A stretch of 64,000 nt of DNA from an uncultured Desulfuromonas sp. (GCF_963678835.1 NZ_OY787470.1:248001-312000); one strand, 5' to 3'; counted from the first letter of the stretch, positions 1-9,334 are shown. Numbers and translations: made by a program. The notes: generated by a model not told the origin, from the letters alone.

Positions 1-1
1 A

Positions 2-73
2 TGGCAAACGGGCGGCATCCCGGATTCATCAGATGTTGAGTGGTGGCTGACGCCGCATCCTGGTGTCGGATAA
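2..73 (+). CDS. Possible C-terminal end of a gene cut by the window start
   Basis: An open frame enters from the left edge and stops at TAA 71-73. It would encode a short tail rich in Trp and Pro (WWLTPHPGV near the end). The other two frames also stop within the first 50 bases or so, so this is only the most protein-like reading. No family is recognisable. It ends 35 bases before the next start, so it could be co-transcribed with the macro-domain gene. Confidence 0.25.
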   Translation, partial: WQTGGIPDSSDVEWWLTPHPGVG

Positions 74-108
74 AAGCTGCGAACGTCAACTTGAACACAG
101 GATGAATC

Positions 109-690
109 ATGAAACGGATTGAGATTATCAAAGCGGATATCACTCAGCTCAATGTCGATGCGATTGTTAACACAGCGACAACAAAGTTGTTGGGAAGCGG
201 CGGTGTGGATGGCGCCATTCACGATGCGGCCGGACCGGAGCTGATGGAAGAGTGTCGGCGGTTGAAGGGCTGCCTGGTGGGAACAGCCAAAATTACGTCA
301 GGCTATAATCTTCCGGCTCGCTATGTCATTCACACCGTTGGACCACAATGGGACGAGGGGCAGGGCAATGAGCAGGCGTTGCTGGCTTCCTGTTACCGGG
401 CCTGTTTCAGTCTGGCACGTGAATATGGTCTGAAAACTCTGGCCTTTCCGGCCATCAGTTGCGGCAGTTATCAGTTCCCGGTGCCGACAGCCTGTGAGAT
501 CGCCATGGATGTGGTGGAACAGTGTCTGCGTGGGAATGATCAGATCGAACGGGTCATCTTTGTCTGTTATCGTGATGCCGTGGAGCGGACGTTGAAGCAA
601 CTCCTTGCGGAGAAAATGATGCCTTTGGTTGACAATTTAGCACCACAACCCGGCTTTACGAATTACCCGGGTTGTGAAATAACAGTCTAA
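109..690 (+). CDS. Macro-domain protein, divergent copy
   Basis: Macro domains bind ADP-ribose, and the YmdB/MacroD class removes ADP-ribose or acetyl from it. The 193-residue protein covers a single macro domain: KADIT at residues 8-12, GGVDGAIH at 31-38, and PAISCGSYQFP in the C-terminal half. The start has AGGA seven bases upstream. The usual NAAN loop reads NTAT (residues 21-24), so the Asn equivalent to YmdB Asn25 is Thr24, and the following GGGG is GSGG; the Asp of GGVDG (Asp34) remains. A paralogue with canonical motifs lies at 3335-3880. This copy may bind ADP-ribose with weakened hydrolysis, which is inference from family knowledge. The last 25 or so residues extend past the paralogue's core. 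Family A repeats follow directly. Confidence 0.88.
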   Translation: MKRIEIIKADITQLNVDAIVNTATTKLLGSGGVDGAIHDAAGPELMEECRRLKGCLVGTAKITSGYNLPARYVIHTVGPQWDEGQGNEQALLASCYRACFSLAREYGLKTLAFPAISCGSYQFPVPTACEIAMDVVEQCLRGNDQIERVIFVCYRDAVERTLKQLLAEKMMPLVDNLAPQPGFTNYPGCEITV

Positions 691-694
691 AGAA

Positions 695-1274
695 GGGTGG
701 GCATTGCCCACCCGTTAGATCGGTGCCACACCAGAGATAGAGCGCGACTGAAGATTGTTATCAACGTTTTACGCCAAAGCTGATGCGTTGCACGATTCGC
801 CGACCTAAAGGGCGGCGAGCCGGATCTGCAAAGCATAACGGAAACAGACCCATTGTCGGTTGATCTGAGGTTCAGGAGAAGTTCAAGCTGGTTTTTGCAT
901 CCTTTTGAGCGGCCAGTCAAAAGGATGTCGGCTGCCGGGACGAACCCCGGCGACCTTGACTTTGATCTTGAGATTCAGTGGTTCGTAATACGCAACGAAT
1001 CGCACCGGCGAACATCATCCGTTCGCGAAGGTGGTACCCACGTGACGCGGGCTTCCGCGCCCGCACGTCGGGGCACTTTTGCGTCGACAAAAGTACCGCA
1101 AAATCGACTCCCGTCATTGCACCCTCCGGGTTCCCTCTCTCCATTCTCTTACATCGCAATGTCGGCAAAACTCGCTACCGCTCAAACAGGTTGCCGACAA
1201 CCATTGCGCTGACGTTCATTGCGTTCGGTGCTGCTGAACGGGAGGGCTTGGCTGCTCAATAACACACGACTGCA
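695..1274 (+). repeat. Family A hairpin-mosaic repeat, unit A1
   Basis: The unit opens with the inverted repeat GGGTGGGC/GCCCACCC (695-713). It continues with further hairpins: CATCCTTTTGA/TCAAAAGGATG at 898-927, GCCGGG/CCCGGC just after, GCGGGC/GCCCGC at 1047-1064, ACTTTTG/CAAAAGT at 1075-1094, and the long-loop stem CGCAATG..CATTGCG enclosing TCGGCAA/TTGCCGA at 1155-1208. A degenerate hexamer tract (GACCTT, GACTTT, GATCTT) sits near 953-972. The unit ends where A2 begins. ORFs crossing it are not conserved in reading frame between copies, so I treat it as non-coding. It lies between convergent genes. Confidence 0.9.
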
Positions 1275-2017
1275 GGGCGGGCACCGTCCCGCCCGTTTGA
1301 TCGGTGCCACACCAGTGATAGAGCGCGACTGAAGATTGTTGTCAACATTTTACGCCAGAGATGATGCGTTGCATGATTCGTCGACCTAAAGGGCGGCGAG
1401 CCGGATCTGCAAAGCATAACGGAAACAGACTCATTGTCGGTTGATCTGAGGGCCAGGAGGTATTCAGGCTGGTTTTTTCATACTTTTGAGCGGCCAGTCA
1501 AAAGGATGTCGGCTGCCGGGACGAACCCCGGCGACCTTGACTTTGCCTTTGATCTTGATCGTCAGTGGTTCAGATTTCGGAACAGGTCGCGCTGGCGAAC
1601 ATCAGCTATTCACACCAGTTGGTTCCCACGTGACGTGGGCTTCCGCGCCCACACCTCGGGCCACTTTTGCGTCGACAAAAGTAGCGTAAAATCGACCCCC
1701 AAGGGGTTGTCATCAATCAGCCTTCACGGAGTTGTTGCGGATCTTTTTCACGTCATCCGCGTTATCGGTCGTCGCCATAGAACGACTATAGCTCCTCCCT
1801 CTGCCTTGCTGACGCAAAAAATCTCACGCAACACCTCTCGTTCATCTGATTAATAACAACCCCAATGCCCCCTACGGGTTCCCTCACGCCATTCACTTAC
1901 CCTGCGATGTCGGCAAAAACTCGGCCTGTGTGCCACAGTCCTCAAACAGTTTGCCGACACCCATCGCAGCGACGTTCACTCTGTTCGGCGCTACTGAACG
2001 AGGGGGCAGGGCTGCTA
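1275..2017 (+). repeat. Family A hairpin-mosaic repeat, unit A2 (long form)
   Basis: A tandem second unit in the same orientation as A1. Its first hairpin is GGGCGGG/CCCGCCC (1275-1294), a compensated version of A1's. The GTGGGC/GCCCAC pair at 1635-1652 is likewise a compensated version of A1's GCGGGC/GCCCGC, and the TGCGATG/CATCGCA arms (1903-1909, 1972-1978) of A1's CGCAATG/CATTGCG. Relative to A1 it carries an extra module of about 190 bp, roughly 1700-1865, shared with A3 and A6. The end is approximate. It finishes about 30 bases before the 3' end of the convergent aminotransferase gene. Confidence 0.9.
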
Positions 2018-2046
2018 AGAATAGAGAGTTGCGAGTAAGCTGTCAT

Positions 2047-3198
2047 TCAGGAACGTTCTTGCAACCACTGCTCTAAACGATCCGTGGCTTCTTTAAGGCG
2101 TTCCATGCTGTTGGCGTAAGAGAAACGCAGGAACCCTTCACCACCACTGCCAAAGTCAATACCAGGTGTCACGGCCACGCCGGTTTCAGCAAGAATTTCC
2201 CGCGCCAGCGCCATGGAATCGTGACTCAAATGGCGGGCATCGGCAAACACGTAGAAGGCTGCGACCGGCTCGCTGTGGATGACAAATCCCAGCTCCTTGA
2301 GCCGGGCAACGAGGTATTTGCGGCGCTCGTCGTAGGCTTGACGCATCCGTTCCACATCGTCATCACAATCGCGCAGCGCAACAATCCCGGCGTGCTGAAT
2401 AAAACTGCCGGCACAGATCAAAAAGTTCTGGTGCAGGCTCTGTAACACGCGCACCGCCGCTTTGGGGGCGATGAGGTAGCCGAGACGCCAGCCGGTCATG
2501 GCGTAGGTCTTGGAAAATCCGCCGAGGACAAAGGCCTGGTCGGTGAATTCGAGAATGCTGTGTTCGTCGCCCTGATAAGTCAAGCCATGATAAATTTCGT
2601 CGGAGATGATCGGCACCGGCAGCGACGCCAATTGTTGCAGCCAGTCTGCCGATAATAACGATCCGGCCGGATTGGATGGCGAGTTGATCAGCAGGCCGCG
2701 GCTGCGGGATGATAAAGCCTTGCGCACATCCTGCGGATCAGGCTGAAAGCCCTGTTCTGCACGGGTGGTAATTTCCACTGGCACCCCGCCGTTGAAGCGG
2801 ATAAAATTGGCGTAACAGGCGTAGCCGGGATTGGTCAGGACCAGTTCATCGCCGGGATCAAGCAGGGCGGCGAACAGCAGCAACATCAGCGGGCTGGTTC
2901 CCGACGAGACAATCACCTGTTCCGGATCAACGGTGACCTTGTAACGGCGCTGGTAGTGGCGGCAGATCTCCTGACGCAACTCCAGGAGCCCCAGCGAGTG
3001 GGTGTAGGCGGTATGACCGTCGGCAATCGCTTGTTGGACGGCGGCAACGATTTTGTCCGGTGTGGAAAAATCAGGCTCTCCCAGGCACAGGTAGATGATA
3101 TCGTGGCCAGTGGCTTCAAGTTTTTTGGCCTGTTCCATCACCTCCATGGCGAGAAACGGTGTGACCTCTTGGGCGCGTTGAGATAGATGCAATGACAT
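2047..3198 (-). CDS. Pyridoxal-phosphate aminotransferase, class I/II
   Basis: A fold-type I PLP aminotransferase, transferring an amino group between an amino acid and a 2-oxo acid; the substrate cannot be told from sequence. The schiff-base lysine is in GGFSKTYAMTGWRLGYL (Lys about 230). NSPSNPAG and DEIYHGL are the usual PLP-contact segments, and CLGEPDF lies near the N-terminus. I chose the start at 3198 because GGAAG lies five bases upstream. The frame is open to 3264, but the extra 22 residues look unlike the family. It is divergent from the macro-domain gene at 3335 and convergent with the family A repeats. Confidence 0.9.
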   Translation of the reverse strand: MSLHLSQRAQEVTPFLAMEVMEQAKKLEATGHDIIYLCLGEPDFSTPDKIVAAVQQAIADGHTAYTHSLGLLELRQEICRHYQRRYKVTVDPEQVIVSSGTSPLMLLLFAALLDPGDELVLTNPGYACYANFIRFNGGVPVEITTRAEQGFQPDPQDVRKALSSRSRGLLINSPSNPAGSLLSADWLQQLASLPVPIISDEIYHGLTYQGDEHSILEFTDQAFVLGGFSKTYAMTGWRLGYLIAPKAAVRVLQSLHQNFLICAGSFIQHAGIVALRDCDDDVERMRQAYDERRKYLVARLKELGFVIHSEPVAAFYVFADARHLSHDSMALAREILAETGVAVTPGIDFGSGGEGFLRFSYANSMERLKEATDRLEQWLQERS

Positions 3199-3334
3199 AG
3201 AGCTTCCATGGTTCGGGTGGCAGGGATATCTGGACAATATGCGCCAAGCCGCTATATTTGACAAGAGGCCGCTGTGGTTGCGGTTTCACATGACTTCTGT
3301 TTGCTGAGGTCTTTTTCTCCACATGGAGAGTGTT

Positions 3335-3880
3335 ATGAAGCAGATTGAAATTGTCCGGGGCGATATTACCCGCCTGCAGGTTGATGTGATTGTTAATGCT
3401 GCGAACACGTCATTGCTCGGCGGAGGTGGCGTAGACGGTGCCATTCACCATGCTGCCGGGCCACAGTTGCTCGAAGAGTGCCGCACCTTGGGCGGCTTCC
3501 AGACCGGCGATGCCAAAATGACGCGCGGTTATGATTTGCCCGCTCGCTACGTGATTCACACGGTTGGCCCGGTATGGAAGGGAGGGCAACACAATGAGGA
3601 GATGCTTCTGGCCGCCTGCTACCGCAACAGTTTGAAGCTGGCGGTCTCCCATGGTTTGAGCACCATCGCTTTTCCCGCCATTAGTTGCGGGGTCTATCGG
3701 TTTCCCATTGAGATTGCCAGCGAGATCGCGGTGCGTGAGGTATGTGCAGTGCTCGAACCGAGTAGTGTGCTGGACCGCGTCCTTTTTGCTTGTGTTGATG
3801 AGTCGATCAGTCAGGCGTTACAGGCGAGCCTGGCTCGACGTCGTCACTCGGCCTGTGGCCAGTCTTTCCAGAATTCCTGA
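3335..3880 (+). CDS. Macro-domain protein, canonical copy (O-acetyl-ADP-ribose deacetylase-like)
   Basis: A 181-residue single macro domain. It carries RGDIT (8-12), [19 protein letters not shown] (20-38) and [11 protein letters not shown], matching YmdB-type enzymes that hydrolyse O-acetyl-ADP-ribose and mono-ADP-ribosyl esters. The catalytic-loop Asn (Asn24) and Asp34 are both present, unlike the copy at 109-690. An upstream in-frame ATG at 3323 exists. The start at 3335 has GGAG at a normal distance and aligns with the MKRIEI start of the paralogue. Its last 37 bases overlap the convergent membrane-protein gene. Confidence 0.92.
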   Translation: MKQIEIVRGDITRLQVDVIVNAANTSLLGGGGVDGAIHHAAGPQLLEECRTLGGFQTGDAKMTRGYDLPARYVIHTVGPVWKGGQHNEEMLLAACYRNSLKLAVSHGLSTIAFPAISCGVYRFPIEIASEIAVREVCAVLEPSSVLDRVLFACVDESISQALQASLARRRHSACGQSFQNS

Positions 3881-4278
3881 CTGCCATACAGCAACCCGAC
3901 CGCCAGACTCATGTCGAGTGTCGCCACGGCGATCAGGCCGATATAAGACCCTTGTGCCCAGGTGGAGAGCAGAGCCCCTGTGGCAATCATCACGGTAAGC
4001 ATCAGGTAGAAAACACCACGATAACATTGCCAGAGCTGAGGGTGATGGAGCTGGCGAATGCGCCGACGATTTTTTCGGCAGGCGCGGCGAAACATCCACT
4101 GTCCTTTAACACTTCCCAGAATTGCCCCTGCACCGGGAGCCAGCCAATGCTGCCATTGTTGCGGGCGCAGCTCGTCTGCGGCCAGCAATAGTTCACCGCC
4201 TTTGGCAAACAGAGCAATGCTGCCGGTGTACCAGATAACAGCGGCAAGAATGTTGAGATGTTGGTGGTGGATCATCAT
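3844..4278 (-). CDS. Small integral membrane protein, unknown function
   Basis: A 144-residue protein with hydrophobic stretches near residues 8-26, 44-58, 88-110 and 113-133, suggesting three or four membrane helices. A basic loop ([13 protein letters not shown]) lies about residues 64-76 and would sit in the cytoplasm by the positive-inside rule. I do not recognise the family. The gene is divergent from pyk and overlaps the macro-domain gene end to end, which is tolerable for convergent genes. A start two residues in (second ATG) is equally possible. Confidence 0.6.
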   Translation of the reverse strand: MMIHHQHLNILAAVIWYTGSIALFAKGGELLLAADELRPQQWQHWLAPGAGAILGSVKGQWMFRRACRKNRRRIRQLHHPQLWQCYRGVFYLMLTVMIATGALLSTWAQGSYIGLIAVATLDMSLAVGLLYGSQEFWKDWPQAE

Positions 4279-4381
4279 GATGTGACCTGATATGGTGGTG
4301 AGGGTAAACGAACGACTTCTACTTTAACCATTTCATCACGGCAAATCCAGTGTTGCGCTGGTGGGCGTGTGAGGATTTTTT

Positions 4382-5806
4382 ATGCGACGAACAAAAATAG
4401 TCTGCACCGTGGGCCCGGCTTCGGCGGATGAAGCGGTTCTGGAGCAGATGATCAGCAGCGGCATGAATGTGGCCCGGCTCAATTTTTCTCATGGTGACCA
4501 TGAGTCCCATCGTCAGTTGATTGAGCGGATTCGCACGGTGGCCCAGCGGCTTAACCAGCCGGTGGCGATTCTTCAGGATCTATGTGGCCCGAAAATCCGT
4601 CTCGGCCAATTGCCGGAGCAGGGGGTGCGACTGCATCAGGGCGATGCCGTGAATTTGTGTTCCACGGACCAGGCCGGTGAAGGTGATCTGCCGGTCGATT
4701 ATCCCGGTTTGCATGAAGATGTTCAGGTGGGGGACTCCATTATGCTTGCTGACGGGCTGATGGAATTACAGGTTGAGCGGATTGATGCGCCCCAGGTTGA
4801 GTGCCGCGTCATTAGCGGCGGCGTCGCCTACAGCCGTAAAGGCGTTAATATGCCGAGCAGCCACCTGAGTATTCCGGCCTTTACCGAGAAAGATCGCGAC
4901 GATCTGCGGTTTGGCCTGCGGCAGGGGGTGGACATTGTTGCCCTGTCATTTGTGCGCGGCGCTGACGATCTTAAAGAGATCCGCACCATGCTGGCCGAGG
5001 TTCCTGAGGCGCCCAAGCTGGTGGCGAAAATTGAGAAACCGCAGGCTGTTGCCCATATTGAAGAGATTCTTGACGTGGTGGATGTGGTAATGATCGCCCG
5101 TGGCGATCTTGGCGTGGAGGTGCCGCTGGAGCAGGTGCCGGTGTTGCAGAAGCAACTGATTCACAAGGCGCGCCTTAGAGGCAAAGCCGTCATCACCGCG
5201 ACGCAAATGCTCTCAAGCATGGTGTCGAATCCGCGCCCAACCCGGGCGGAAGCTGCGGATGTCGCCAATGCCATCTATGATGGAACCGATGCCCTGATGC
5301 TCTCCGATGAGACGGCCTCCGGTGATTATCCGGTGGCGGCAACGCAGATGCTTGACCGCATTGCCCGTTCCACGGAACCGCACCTGGACAGCGCCCTGAG
5401 CATGATTCAGGACGATGACAACGATCCACCTCAGGTGTCCTGGGCGGTTGGCCGTGCGGCGGTGACGCTGGCCGAAGATCTGCGTGCCTCGGCGATTGTG
5501 GCTTATACCCAATCCGGGTTTACCGCCTCATGTGTGTCACGCTTTCGTCCCGACTGTCCGGTGATCGGTTTGACCACCAATGAACAGCGGTGTCGGCAGA
5601 TGAATCTGTTGTGGGGGGTGTTGCCGGTCACGATTGAGCCGTGTAACGATACCGATGAGATGTTTGAAAAGGCGCGCGAAGAAGTGATCAAGCGTCATCT
5701 GGTCGCAGCCACCCAACGGATCGTGGTGACGGCGGGAACTCCGTTGTGGCAATCGGGTTCAACCAATTTACTCAAAGTGATTGAACTGGCCGAGGCGACA
5801 GCGTAA
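4382..5806 (+). CDS. pyk: Pyruvate kinase
   Basis: Catalyses phosphoenolpyruvate + ADP to pyruvate + ATP, the last step of glycolysis, in the cytoplasm. At 474 residues it has the classical length with no C-terminal PEP-utilising domain. The N-terminus RRTKIVCTVGPAS and NVARLNFSHG are family hallmarks. The active-site signature VAKIEKPQAV is followed by MIARGDLGVEVP, which binds metal and substrate, and TRAEAADVANAIYDGTDA is also canonical. GAGG lies six bases upstream of the ATG. It is followed 49 bases later by a small HEAT-repeat gene in the same direction. Confidence 0.97.
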   Translation: MRRTKIVCTVGPASADEAVLEQMISSGMNVARLNFSHGDHESHRQLIERIRTVAQRLNQPVAILQDLCGPKIRLGQLPEQGVRLHQGDAVNLCSTDQAGEGDLPVDYPGLHEDVQVGDSIMLADGLMELQVERIDAPQVECRVISGGVAYSRKGVNMPSSHLSIPAFTEKDRDDLRFGLRQGVDIVALSFVRGADDLKEIRTMLAEVPEAPKLVAKIEKPQAVAHIEEILDVVDVVMIARGDLGVEVPLEQVPVLQKQLIHKARLRGKAVITATQMLSSMVSNPRPTRAEAADVANAIYDGTDALMLSDETASGDYPVAATQMLDRIARSTEPHLDSALSMIQDDDNDPPQVSWAVGRAAVTLAEDLRASAIVAYTQSGFTASCVSRFRPDCPVIGLTTNEQRCRQMNLLWGVLPVTIEPCNDTDEMFEKAREEVIKRHLVAATQRIVVTAGTPLWQSGSTNLLKVIELAEATA

Positions 5807-5855
5807 AACCTGAATCTATGAGTGATAAGAACAATCGAAGTGACGAGGTGTTGCC

Positions 5856-6422
5856 ATGGAACAGCAGCGGCGTGAAGCGTTAATCCCTTTATTGCAGGAC
5901 CCGCAGGAGCAGGTGAGACAGGCGGCGACAGAGGCGTTGGCGCAGTTGGACCAGCGCAATCATGCCGACCAGTTGCTCACGCATCTGGCCAGTGGTTCGC
6001 CGCAACAGAAAATTTCCGCTCTGTTCGGCCTGGAGGCGGTGGAGAGTGACGCTGTCAGAACCGCTCTGTGCGCGGCTCTTAAAGATGATGAGGCGGATGT
6101 CCGTGCGGTGGCGGTTCAGGTGGTGGGGCGCAAACGTTACCCGGCGGCGCTGAACGACTTGGTCAATTGTCTGCAGGATCGCCATCCGGCGGTTGCGGTG
6201 TATGCAGCCCAGGCTCTGGCGCATTATAAAGATGCGCGGCTGGTACCCTATTTTGAAACCATCTATCGGCGCGGCGATGAAGAGCTGCAGTGCGCCTGTC
6301 TCAACGCGTTGGGAGAGATGGGCTTTGCCACCGCTGAAGCTTGTTTGCTTGATGCTCTGAACAGCAGCTCTGCCACGGTGCGGGCGGCTGCTGCAACGGC
6401 TCTGGGACAGCTTGTCGATTGA
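5856..6422 (+). CDS. HEAT-repeat (PBS lyase-type) protein
   Basis: A 188-residue protein made almost entirely of alpha-helical HEAT repeats of about 31 residues, with recurrent phrases such as LLQDPQEQVRQAATEALAQL, LKDDEADVRAVAVQVVG and LNSSSATVRAAAATALGQL. Such proteins are protein-binding scaffolds. GAGG precedes the start at normal spacing. It probably shares a transcript with pyk. The convergent operon at 6431-9334 also encodes a HEAT-repeat protein, so the two may act together (inference). Confidence 0.85.
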   Translation: MEQQRREALIPLLQDPQEQVRQAATEALAQLDQRNHADQLLTHLASGSPQQKISALFGLEAVESDAVRTALCAALKDDEADVRAVAVQVVGRKRYPAALNDLVNCLQDRHPAVAVYAAQALAHYKDARLVPYFETIYRRGDEELQCACLNALGEMGFATAEACLLDALNSSSATVRAAAATALGQLVD

Positions 6423-6430
6423 TTTTTGGG

Positions 6431-7753
6431 CTACATCAGGGTGGTAATGTCAATGTTAAGGCGCAAGGGATCAACTTCACCGGCAATGGCTTCATTGCTT
6501 TTTTCCAGTTGCAGATCATAAGGCGTTTCCACCTCATTTCCCTGCCGGTCACGGATGATGCGGATGGTGCTCTTGTTGAGGTTGAGGGCATCCATGTCGA
6601 CGATCAGACCGATCTCATTGCTCATCAGGCGCACCAGACTGCCGACTGGAAATTTCCCCAAAGCAAGACGGAATTGTTCCATGTATTCCGGGTGAAGGTG
6701 GCCACCGGCCAGCTTGTTCATGATGGCAATCGCCTGTAACGGGGAGCTGGGGCGGCGGTAGGCACGTAAGGTGGTAATGGCGTCAAAGGTATCGGCAATG
6801 GTGGTTATGTCGACCAATGGTGACACGTGTTCGATGACCTTCCCTTGCGGATAACCGTTGCGGTCGTAGCCGATATGATGACCGAGTATTATACTGATGA
6901 CCCGTGGGTTAATGTCGGACATCTGGGAGGCGATTTCAGCGCCGAGTTCCGGGTGCTTTTTGATGATTTCGTATTCTTGTGACGACAATTTGCCCGGTTT
7001 TTTGATGATGTTCGGGGTGATTTTCAATTTGCCCAGATCGTGAAGCAAGCTGCCGACACCGAGGATTTGCAGCGTATCGTTATCCAGTTGACAGGTGCGT
7101 CCCAGCGTCATGGCGATGACCGACACGTTTATCGAGTGGCTGAACGTGTAATCATCGTAATCCTTGAGCATACTTAAGGCGAGCATGGCATAGGGGGTTT
7201 TGACCATCTGCCGTGCCATTTTATCCACCGTTGTCACCACCGGACCGGTTGGTGGAATACGGCCAAGTTGAATATCATCACACAGTGACGACAGCGTTTT
7301 TATCGCATGGTCATAGACCTTGCGTGCCGGGCTGCCCTCTTTGTCTTCTCCGGCATTGGCGTAGCGGATGGCGTAAATGCCCACTTGGTCGAGCTGATGG
7401 TCAAACAGTTCGCCATTCAGTTTGCCAGCGTAAAGCATCTCGACAAAGGTCTGCAATTCGCCTTCCGCAACTTCGGGAAAAATTTCCAGCCCGTAAATCT
7501 GATGCGTCTGCAATAATTTCAGCAGGCCTTGAGCTGGTGGCGGATTGTCGGCAAACAGGTGATCGCCGATGTACAGGGTGTCATCGATAATCCCGATTCT
7601 CAAGCTCTTGGTGTCTTCAAACACCTGCTTCATGGCCTGCCACAGGTTGTCGTGAAAGCGGTTGTTGGCCGGATGTTGAGGCGGGTACAGTTTCAGGCCG
7701 TTGAGAATACCGTTAAGGGCTTGGAGAAACTGGCTCAGTTCATCGTGAAACAT
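6431..7753 (-). CDS. HD-GYP domain protein, probable c-di-GMP phosphodiesterase
   Basis: HD-GYP proteins hydrolyse cyclic di-GMP. In this 440-residue protein residues about 1-140 form an N-terminal domain of unknown function and about 200-370 the HD-GYP domain. Its motifs are FSHSINVSV, LLHDLGK (the HD pair) and the GYP-loop HHIGYDRNGYP, so the metal ligands appear intact. The N-terminal domain (LYPPQHPANNRF..LYIGDHLF) resembles the N-terminus of the upstream HEAT protein (YYPDGHPALNTA..FLIDTHPL). The two genes are separated by three bases and form an operon. No membrane segment is seen, so it is probably cytoplasmic. Confidence 0.92.
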   Translation of the reverse strand: MFHDELSQFLQALNGILNGLKLYPPQHPANNRFHDNLWQAMKQVFEDTKSLRIGIIDDTLYIGDHLFADNPPPAQGLLKLLQTHQIYGLEIFPEVAEGELQTFVEMLYAGKLNGELFDHQLDQVGIYAIRYANAGEDKEGSPARKVYDHAIKTLSSLCDDIQLGRIPPTGPVVTTVDKMARQMVKTPYAMLALSMLKDYDDYTFSHSINVSVIAMTLGRTCQLDNDTLQILGVGSLLHDLGKLKITPNIIKKPGKLSSQEYEIIKKHPELGAEIASQMSDINPRVISIILGHHIGYDRNGYPQGKVIEHVSPLVDITTIADTFDAITTLRAYRRPSSPLQAIAIMNKLAGGHLHPEYMEQFRLALGKFPVGSLVRLMSNEIGLIVDMDALNLNKSTIRIIRDRQGNEVETPYDLQLEKSNEAIAGEVDPLRLNIDITTLM

Positions 7754-7756
7754 AGG

Positions 7757-9334
7757 TCAGGGTTCCGATCGTTGGCGCAGGGCCTGGCGGGCGGTGGACG
7801 CCAGTTTCTGATTCGAGGATTCGCTGGCGCGTTGCAGAGCCGCGAAACTTTCCGGATCAGACAGGTTGCCCATGGCTGCGGCAGCCTGGCAGCGAATTTC
7901 GTTGTATTCCTTGCGTTTCACCAGCTTTCCGCGATTCACCAGATCAATGAGGGCCTGGCTGCATTCCGATGAGGCGATCTCACTCAGGGCGAGGATGGCG
8001 TCGCGCACTTGGCTTTTCTGATTGAGAAACGTGTCGCGCTGGCGGGCAATCTGTACCAGCGGTGGTACTGCGGCCGGGTCTGCCTGGGCACCCAGGGCAA
8101 GAATGATCTGGTTGGGAAACTCGTAGTCCTTGCTTTCCAGTTTTGTGATGAGGGCTTGGCTGGCCTGTTCGGTTCTGATGCGGGCCAGGGCGCGGATCGC
8201 TTCTTTTGCTACCCGACCATCGGGATGGTCAAGGTAGGGAATGAAGTGTTCTGTCAGTTCCGAATTACGGCTCTCACTGAGGATGGTGATGGCATTACGG
8301 GTGACAAACCAGCGCTCATCGGAAAGGCTGTCAATCAACATCGGAAAAAGCTTGGAGCCCATGGCGACGAGTAGCTGACTGAGAAATTTGCGTAACTTGT
8401 TGTCGAGCTCTTCATTCAGGCGCTGGATCAACAAAAAGCCGACTTGCTCTGCGGGGAGCTCCATGATCATCCGCGTGACAAAGTGCTGTTCATGACGCGT
8501 TTTAGCGTTATCAATCAGCAGATCCACCAGGGGATGGCTAACCAGAGACGCGACCGCCTGTTTCAAAACCCGCGCATAGCGGGCATTGGTCTGCGGGGTT
8601 TGAATCCACACATCCAGTTGTTTGAGAATTTGAAGGGCTTGTTGGTGCTGTCCCTCTCCCATCATACGTTGCAATGCCTGGGTGAGTTGACGTAAGCCAT
8701 GGAGAAACGGCATCTCCTTTTCTTTGGTTGGGGACAGAAGGATTTCCTGCAGTGTGTCAATGACCTGCTGCAAAGAAGCTTCCGGGGTTTCCAATCGTTG
8801 ACCAGAGCTGCCGTTTTGGCCTGTGGAGGTTGCCGTAATGTTTGGACCAGTACCGGCAGCATCGTGTTTCTTCTCCAGCGCGTTACGTCGTGACTGGATA
8901 GCACCTAAATCAAGCTCATTGGTCCAGATTGTCGTCACCTGCTGTTGCTCGAGCAGCTCCTGTACCCCGCCCTCGATCACGACAGTGGCGGGTTCATTGG
9001 TGATGATGCGGCACAAACTGAGCAGATGACGGTCAACCAGGTCGGGCAAAAAGGTCAGTGTCTTGATTTTATGGGCAAACAGGCGGCTGGCCACATCGGG
9101 GGGCAGTGGATTGTTACTGATCAAGGGGTGGGTGTCGATGAGGAACTGACGGCGCTTGACGGTCAGAGTCAGGGGAGCGTTGTTGCGAGTTAGAACGGCG
9201 CGAAACAGATCCACTGACTGGTGAATCGCCGTGTTGAGTGCCGGATGACCATCCGGGTAGTAGCTGACATTTTTCAACAACTTGGCCCAGCCAATCAACG
9301 CCTGCTCCAACGCGTTATCCGTAAATCCTTCCAT
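7757..9334 (-). CDS. HEAT-repeat protein with N-terminal domain shared with the HD-GYP neighbour
   Basis: A 525-residue protein. Residues about 1-120 are an N-terminal domain like that of the next gene. A low-complexity linker near 155-190 (TATSTGQNGSSGQ) follows. The C-terminal half has HEAT repeats (VTRNAITILSESRN, YLDHPDGRVAKEAIRALARI, NEIRCQAAAAMGNL). I start it at 9334, where AGAGGA sits at proper spacing; the frame is open to 9436 but those residues look non-coding. It is translationally adjacent to the HD-GYP gene, suggesting a scaffold or regulator for c-di-GMP turnover (inference). Confidence 0.85.
   Translation of the reverse strand: MEGFTDNALEQALIGWAKLLKNVSYYPDGHPALNTAIHQSVDLFRAVLTRNNAPLTLTVKRRQFLIDTHPLISNNPLPPDVASRLFAHKIKTLTFLPDLVDRHLLSLCRIITNEPATVVIEGGVQELLEQQQVTTIWTNELDLGAIQSRRNALEKKHDAAGTGPNITATSTGQNGSSGQRLETPEASLQQVIDTLQEILLSPTKEKEMPFLHGLRQLTQALQRMMGEGQHQQALQILKQLDVWIQTPQTNARYARVLKQAVASLVSHPLVDLLIDNAKTRHEQHFVTRMIMELPAEQVGFLLIQRLNEELDNKLRKFLSQLLVAMGSKLFPMLIDSLSDERWFVTRNAITILSESRNSELTEHFIPYLDHPDGRVAKEAIRALARIRTEQASQALITKLESKDYEFPNQIILALGAQADPAAVPPLVQIARQRDTFLNQKSQVRDAILALSEIASSECSQALIDLVNRGKLVKRKEYNEIRCQAAAAMGNLSDPESFAALQRASESSNQKLASTARQALRQRSEP

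Noticed and set aside
853-1853. ORFs reading RRSSSWFLHPFERPVKRM and related proteins
   Set aside because: They come from family A repeats. Copies at other loci differ by indels that break the frame, while hairpins are conserved, so these are not genes.
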